Assembly: GCF_900461555.1 (NCBI RefSeq)
Contig: NZ_UGOX01000002.1
Coordinates: 40,036-104,035, forward strand
Length of the DNA: 64,000 nt
Direction: 5' to 3'
Source: Legionella quinlivanii
GTDB taxonomy: Bacteria > Pseudomonadota > Gammaproteobacteria > Legionellales > Legionellaceae
Shown here: positions 61,691 through 64,000 of the stretch, piece after piece
Layout of the letters: each line of letters begins with the position of its first letter
Position numbering within the stretch: position 1 is the stretch's first letter
Position numbers and translations under genes: made by a program
Notes under the pieces: generated by a model
The model's database searches: none
The model's input: the letters and a program-made list of their open reading frames with translations, nothing else
What the model was told of the DNA's origin: nothing

Positions 61691-63855
61691 TTAAGGATTA
61701 TTAGGATCTCTTAGTGACCTTAATTTTCCATCTTTTACTTCATCAGGCATTGAAAATGAATATCGACCAAGCATATTAAAATGTGCTTTTGCAAACGGTG
61801 ATAGTCGCACTTCATCTTCTTCATTAACAGGAAAGTTATCGCTCTTTAGCTGATCTAGCGCTGCATCCATATAAATAGTGTTCCAGTGAACCAAAACATT
61901 CAGCACTAATCCTAGTGCCCCTAATTGATCCTCTTGGCCTTCACGATAGCGTTGATGTAGTTCTCCTCTTTTCCGTGAAAGACAGAGCGTGCCAAGCTAT
62001 GCCTTCCCTCTGTCAAATTCAGTTGCAATAAAGTGCTACGACGACAGGATTCATCATGAATATAGTTAAGCATATGAATAGTCTTATCTATACGCCCAAT
62101 TTCAGCAATCGCCTGCGCTAATCTTGTTGGTTTATCACCAACCTGAAGAGTTCTCATAATCCCTGTTGCTGGTACTCGGCCAAGTTTTAAAGATCCAACC
62201 AAACGCAACACATCATCCCAATGAGGAATAATACGATCAAGATTTGCACGATGTTTAGCCAGAATATTGAGTTTGCCATAATCTGCTAGTGGATCAACCC
62301 GCCAAAAACGAGCATCTCCCAAATCAGCTAATCGTGGACTAAAACGGTATCCCAAGAGACGAAACAAACCAATACAATATCACTATATGCACCTGTATCT
62401 GTCATGATACGAGTAGGTTTTAACTCTGTTTGTTGTTCTAGCACTACTCCTAGTAGAATCAAACTGTCTCGCAATGTTCCAGGCACCGTAACATCATTCA
62501 ATCCCGTTCTTTGATTTGAAAGTAAATTATACCAGGTTACCCCACGCCCTTGATTAAAGTACTTTGGATTGGGAGCTGAATGCAACGAGCGGACAGGTAC
62601 AACAAAACGCATCCCATCAGCAGAGGCTATATCTCCACCACCCCATTTTTTTGCTAATTTACTCTGGTTTTGTGCCGCAACTAATATGGCGTTAGATGCC
62701 GTTATTGTCTCATCGCGAATATAATTTTGATCAACCCAGATCAAGCGATCTCTTTTTAATGCTGGAATGTCTTCTCTAACAAAAGGTTCAAGTCCAGTAT
62801 TACAAGCTTGGGCGAGTAAAACAGCACAAATACTGATTTCTAAATCAACAGCCCGAGCATTACCTTCATTAATATGAGTAAATGCTGAAATAAAGTTAGT
62901 TCGCTTAGCGATTTCTAGCAATACTTCAGGCAAATCTACACGAGGAAGTCTAGATTTAACCACTGCGCAATAGTTTTAGCGATTCAGGCTCATCTAACTT
63001 GTCTAATTGGGTTAGGATAAGCTCCTCATTGCCTTTAATCAGATCAAATCTTATAAAAGGGTTATTATCAAAATTTTTAGCTACCAATTTATATGTTTCA
63101 TCTAATTCATTAACAAACTCCTGTAAATAACCATGGGTTCACTTGTTAAGTTCAAGGAGCGACAAATCACTGGGCGTATAGCTTCCCACTCTGTTCCTCC
63201 ATGAAGATTGGCTCTAGGATCAGAATAACGCCAACTTGGGCTAACAAAGAGATCGCGGCGTTTCAATGCTCCTTGTAATCTCTCAAGAACACAAAAAATA
63301 TACGCAGTTTTATTGAACTGATTTCCTTTATCCAGAACATATCGTTTCCATGTTTTGCTGACTAAAACCATTGGTGCTTCTTTTTTTGATTTATTTTTTA
63401 ACCAATCAAGAGCCTGGATAATGGGTTTTCCTGCTTCATTGCCCTCAAAGTGAATCACACGAAGAAGTGCCGGCAAAAAATTTTTAAATTGTTTTGTTCC
63501 TTATCTTCAAGTTCTTGATAAAAAACATCATCCGGCGGCTGAATTAGTGCATTTGCTTCGGTAACAGCAATTATTAATTCCTCATATCCAACGGTATTAA
63601 AGATTTTATTACGAACTTTCTTGATCAGTAAGATTGTTATCTAAGACAACTTTGCAAGCATCAATCAATGTAGCTGCAGCAGAGTCTAAATCCTTAATTG
63701 TTCGTAATCTCTTTTTATGATTAGAGCGCTTTGCTTTTGAAAATAGCTCACTTAAGACAATAGATAATATATCAAGGGCATCATCCTGTGTCGTATCTTC
63801 AAAATGATGAGCAAATGCAACTAAGGTTGCCATCTTTCTTTCATAAGGCTTGTAG
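61691..63855 (-). pseudogene. tnpA: Tn3-family transposase TnpA, frameshifted, 5' end cut by IS3
   Basis: About 720 codons of a Tn3 transposase spread over several frames: LVAFAHHFEDTTQDDALDIL, ALLRVIHFEGNEAGKPI, LPRVDLPEVLLEIAKRTNFI, GADVTWYNLL-like GRGVTWYNLLSNQRTGLNDV, IMTDTGAYSDIV, FRLLGYRFSPRLADLGDARF and the natural C-terminus LNMLGRYSF-like HFNMLGRYSFSMPDEVKDGK. Breaks near 63618, 63112, 62972, 62955, 62355 and 61972 look like single-base changes, mostly in homopolymers. The 5' end stops at the IS3 element at 63856. AT-rich, so not the transposase of the GC-rich pbr module. Confidence 0.85.
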
Positions 63856-64000
63856 TGGTCTAATATGCCTGGACACTTTTATAGGTTAAAATATAACCAA
63901 TAGGAGTGAAAGTAATGAATCAAAGAAAGAGACCGTATTTTAGTTTAGAATTCAAACAGGATGCTGTTCAGTTGGTGCTATCAAAAGGCTATAGCATTCC
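63856..64000 (+). mobile_element. second copy of the IS3-family element (left part)
   Basis: Starts TGGTCTAATATGCCTGGACA and is identical, as far as the window goes, to the other strand of 19130-18986. It lies inside the Tn3 transposase gene. Here orfA is not interrupted in the visible part. The element continues past the window. Confidence 0.88.
63915..64000 (+). CDS. IS3-family orfA, partial at window end
   Basis: The N-terminal helix-turn-helix protein of the second IS3 copy: ATG at 63915 with TAGGAG upstream, reading MNQRKRPYFSLEFKQDAVQL. It is cut by the window end. It matches the interrupted orfA at 18794-19071 in the same residues. Confidence 0.85.
   Translation, partial: MNQRKRPYFSLEFKQDAVQLVLSKGYSI

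Noticed and set aside
1..64000. tRNA or rRNA genes
   Set aside because: I looked for cloverleaf-type sequences, also at element borders as attachment sites, and found none that I can support.

Overview
The window looks like accessory DNA of a Legionella-type gammaproteobacterium. The evidence is an AT-rich base composition, a complete F-type conjugation region, a CsrA-like gene inside the tra operon (a layout known from Legionella mobile elements), and one small protein with an acidic C-terminal tail like those of Dot/Icm substrates. It is most likely part of a conjugative plasmid or integrated plasmid. The genus is an inference from gene content, not from an alignment.

Region by region. 1-7 kb: small genes of unknown function, a HigB/HigA-like toxin-antitoxin pair, and a divergent pair (4782-5105 and a DUF932-like gene at 5294) whose promoter region is a large nested palindrome. 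7-8.2 kb: two small DNA-binding or relaxosome-type genes behind three copies of a GTTTAC-type palindrome. 8.1-37.3 kb (minus strand): a full F-like transfer operon in the order traY-like, csrA, traT, orf, traA, L, E, K, B, V, C, trbI, traW, orf, traU, trbC, traN, F, trbB, traH, G, (traS position), D, I. The gene at the traS position is split by an IS3-family element, and that element carries an IS30-family element inside its own orfA. TraI is a relaxase-helicase with an added Toprim-like C-terminal domain. 37.5-42.7 kb: a LuxR-type regulator, a LOG-family enzyme, ParB and ParA with a candidate parS, and a candidate winged-helix replication protein. 42.8-46.9 kb: a hybrid histidine kinase, two proteins of unknown function, and a cluster of DnaA boxes. 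47-51.9 kb: a DNA-processing group of periplasmic endonuclease I, a structured short RNA with its own promoter and terminator, DNA ligase D, two tandem paralogues and an SRAP protein. 52-55.1 kb: sugar epimerase, diguanylate cyclase, a PAS-like small protein and a type IV pilin. 55.2-59.1 kb: a GC-rich lead/cadmium resistance module (truncated pbrBC, pbrA, pbrR) ending in a Tn21-type 38-bp inverted repeat. 59.3-64 kb: a broken toxin-antitoxin pair and broken IS4, IS256 and Tn3 transposases, then the start of a second copy of the IS3 element.

Together the genes encode DNA processing and transfer (TraI, TraD, TraY-like), pilus building (TraA to TraH), exclusion (TraT, traS-like), control (CsrA, LuxR), partition and replication. 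Cargo is DNA repair, signalling and metal resistance. The coding sequence is intact for about 58.9 kb. After that almost every gene is broken by single-base homopolymer length changes, which suggests locally poor consensus sequence as much as real decay.
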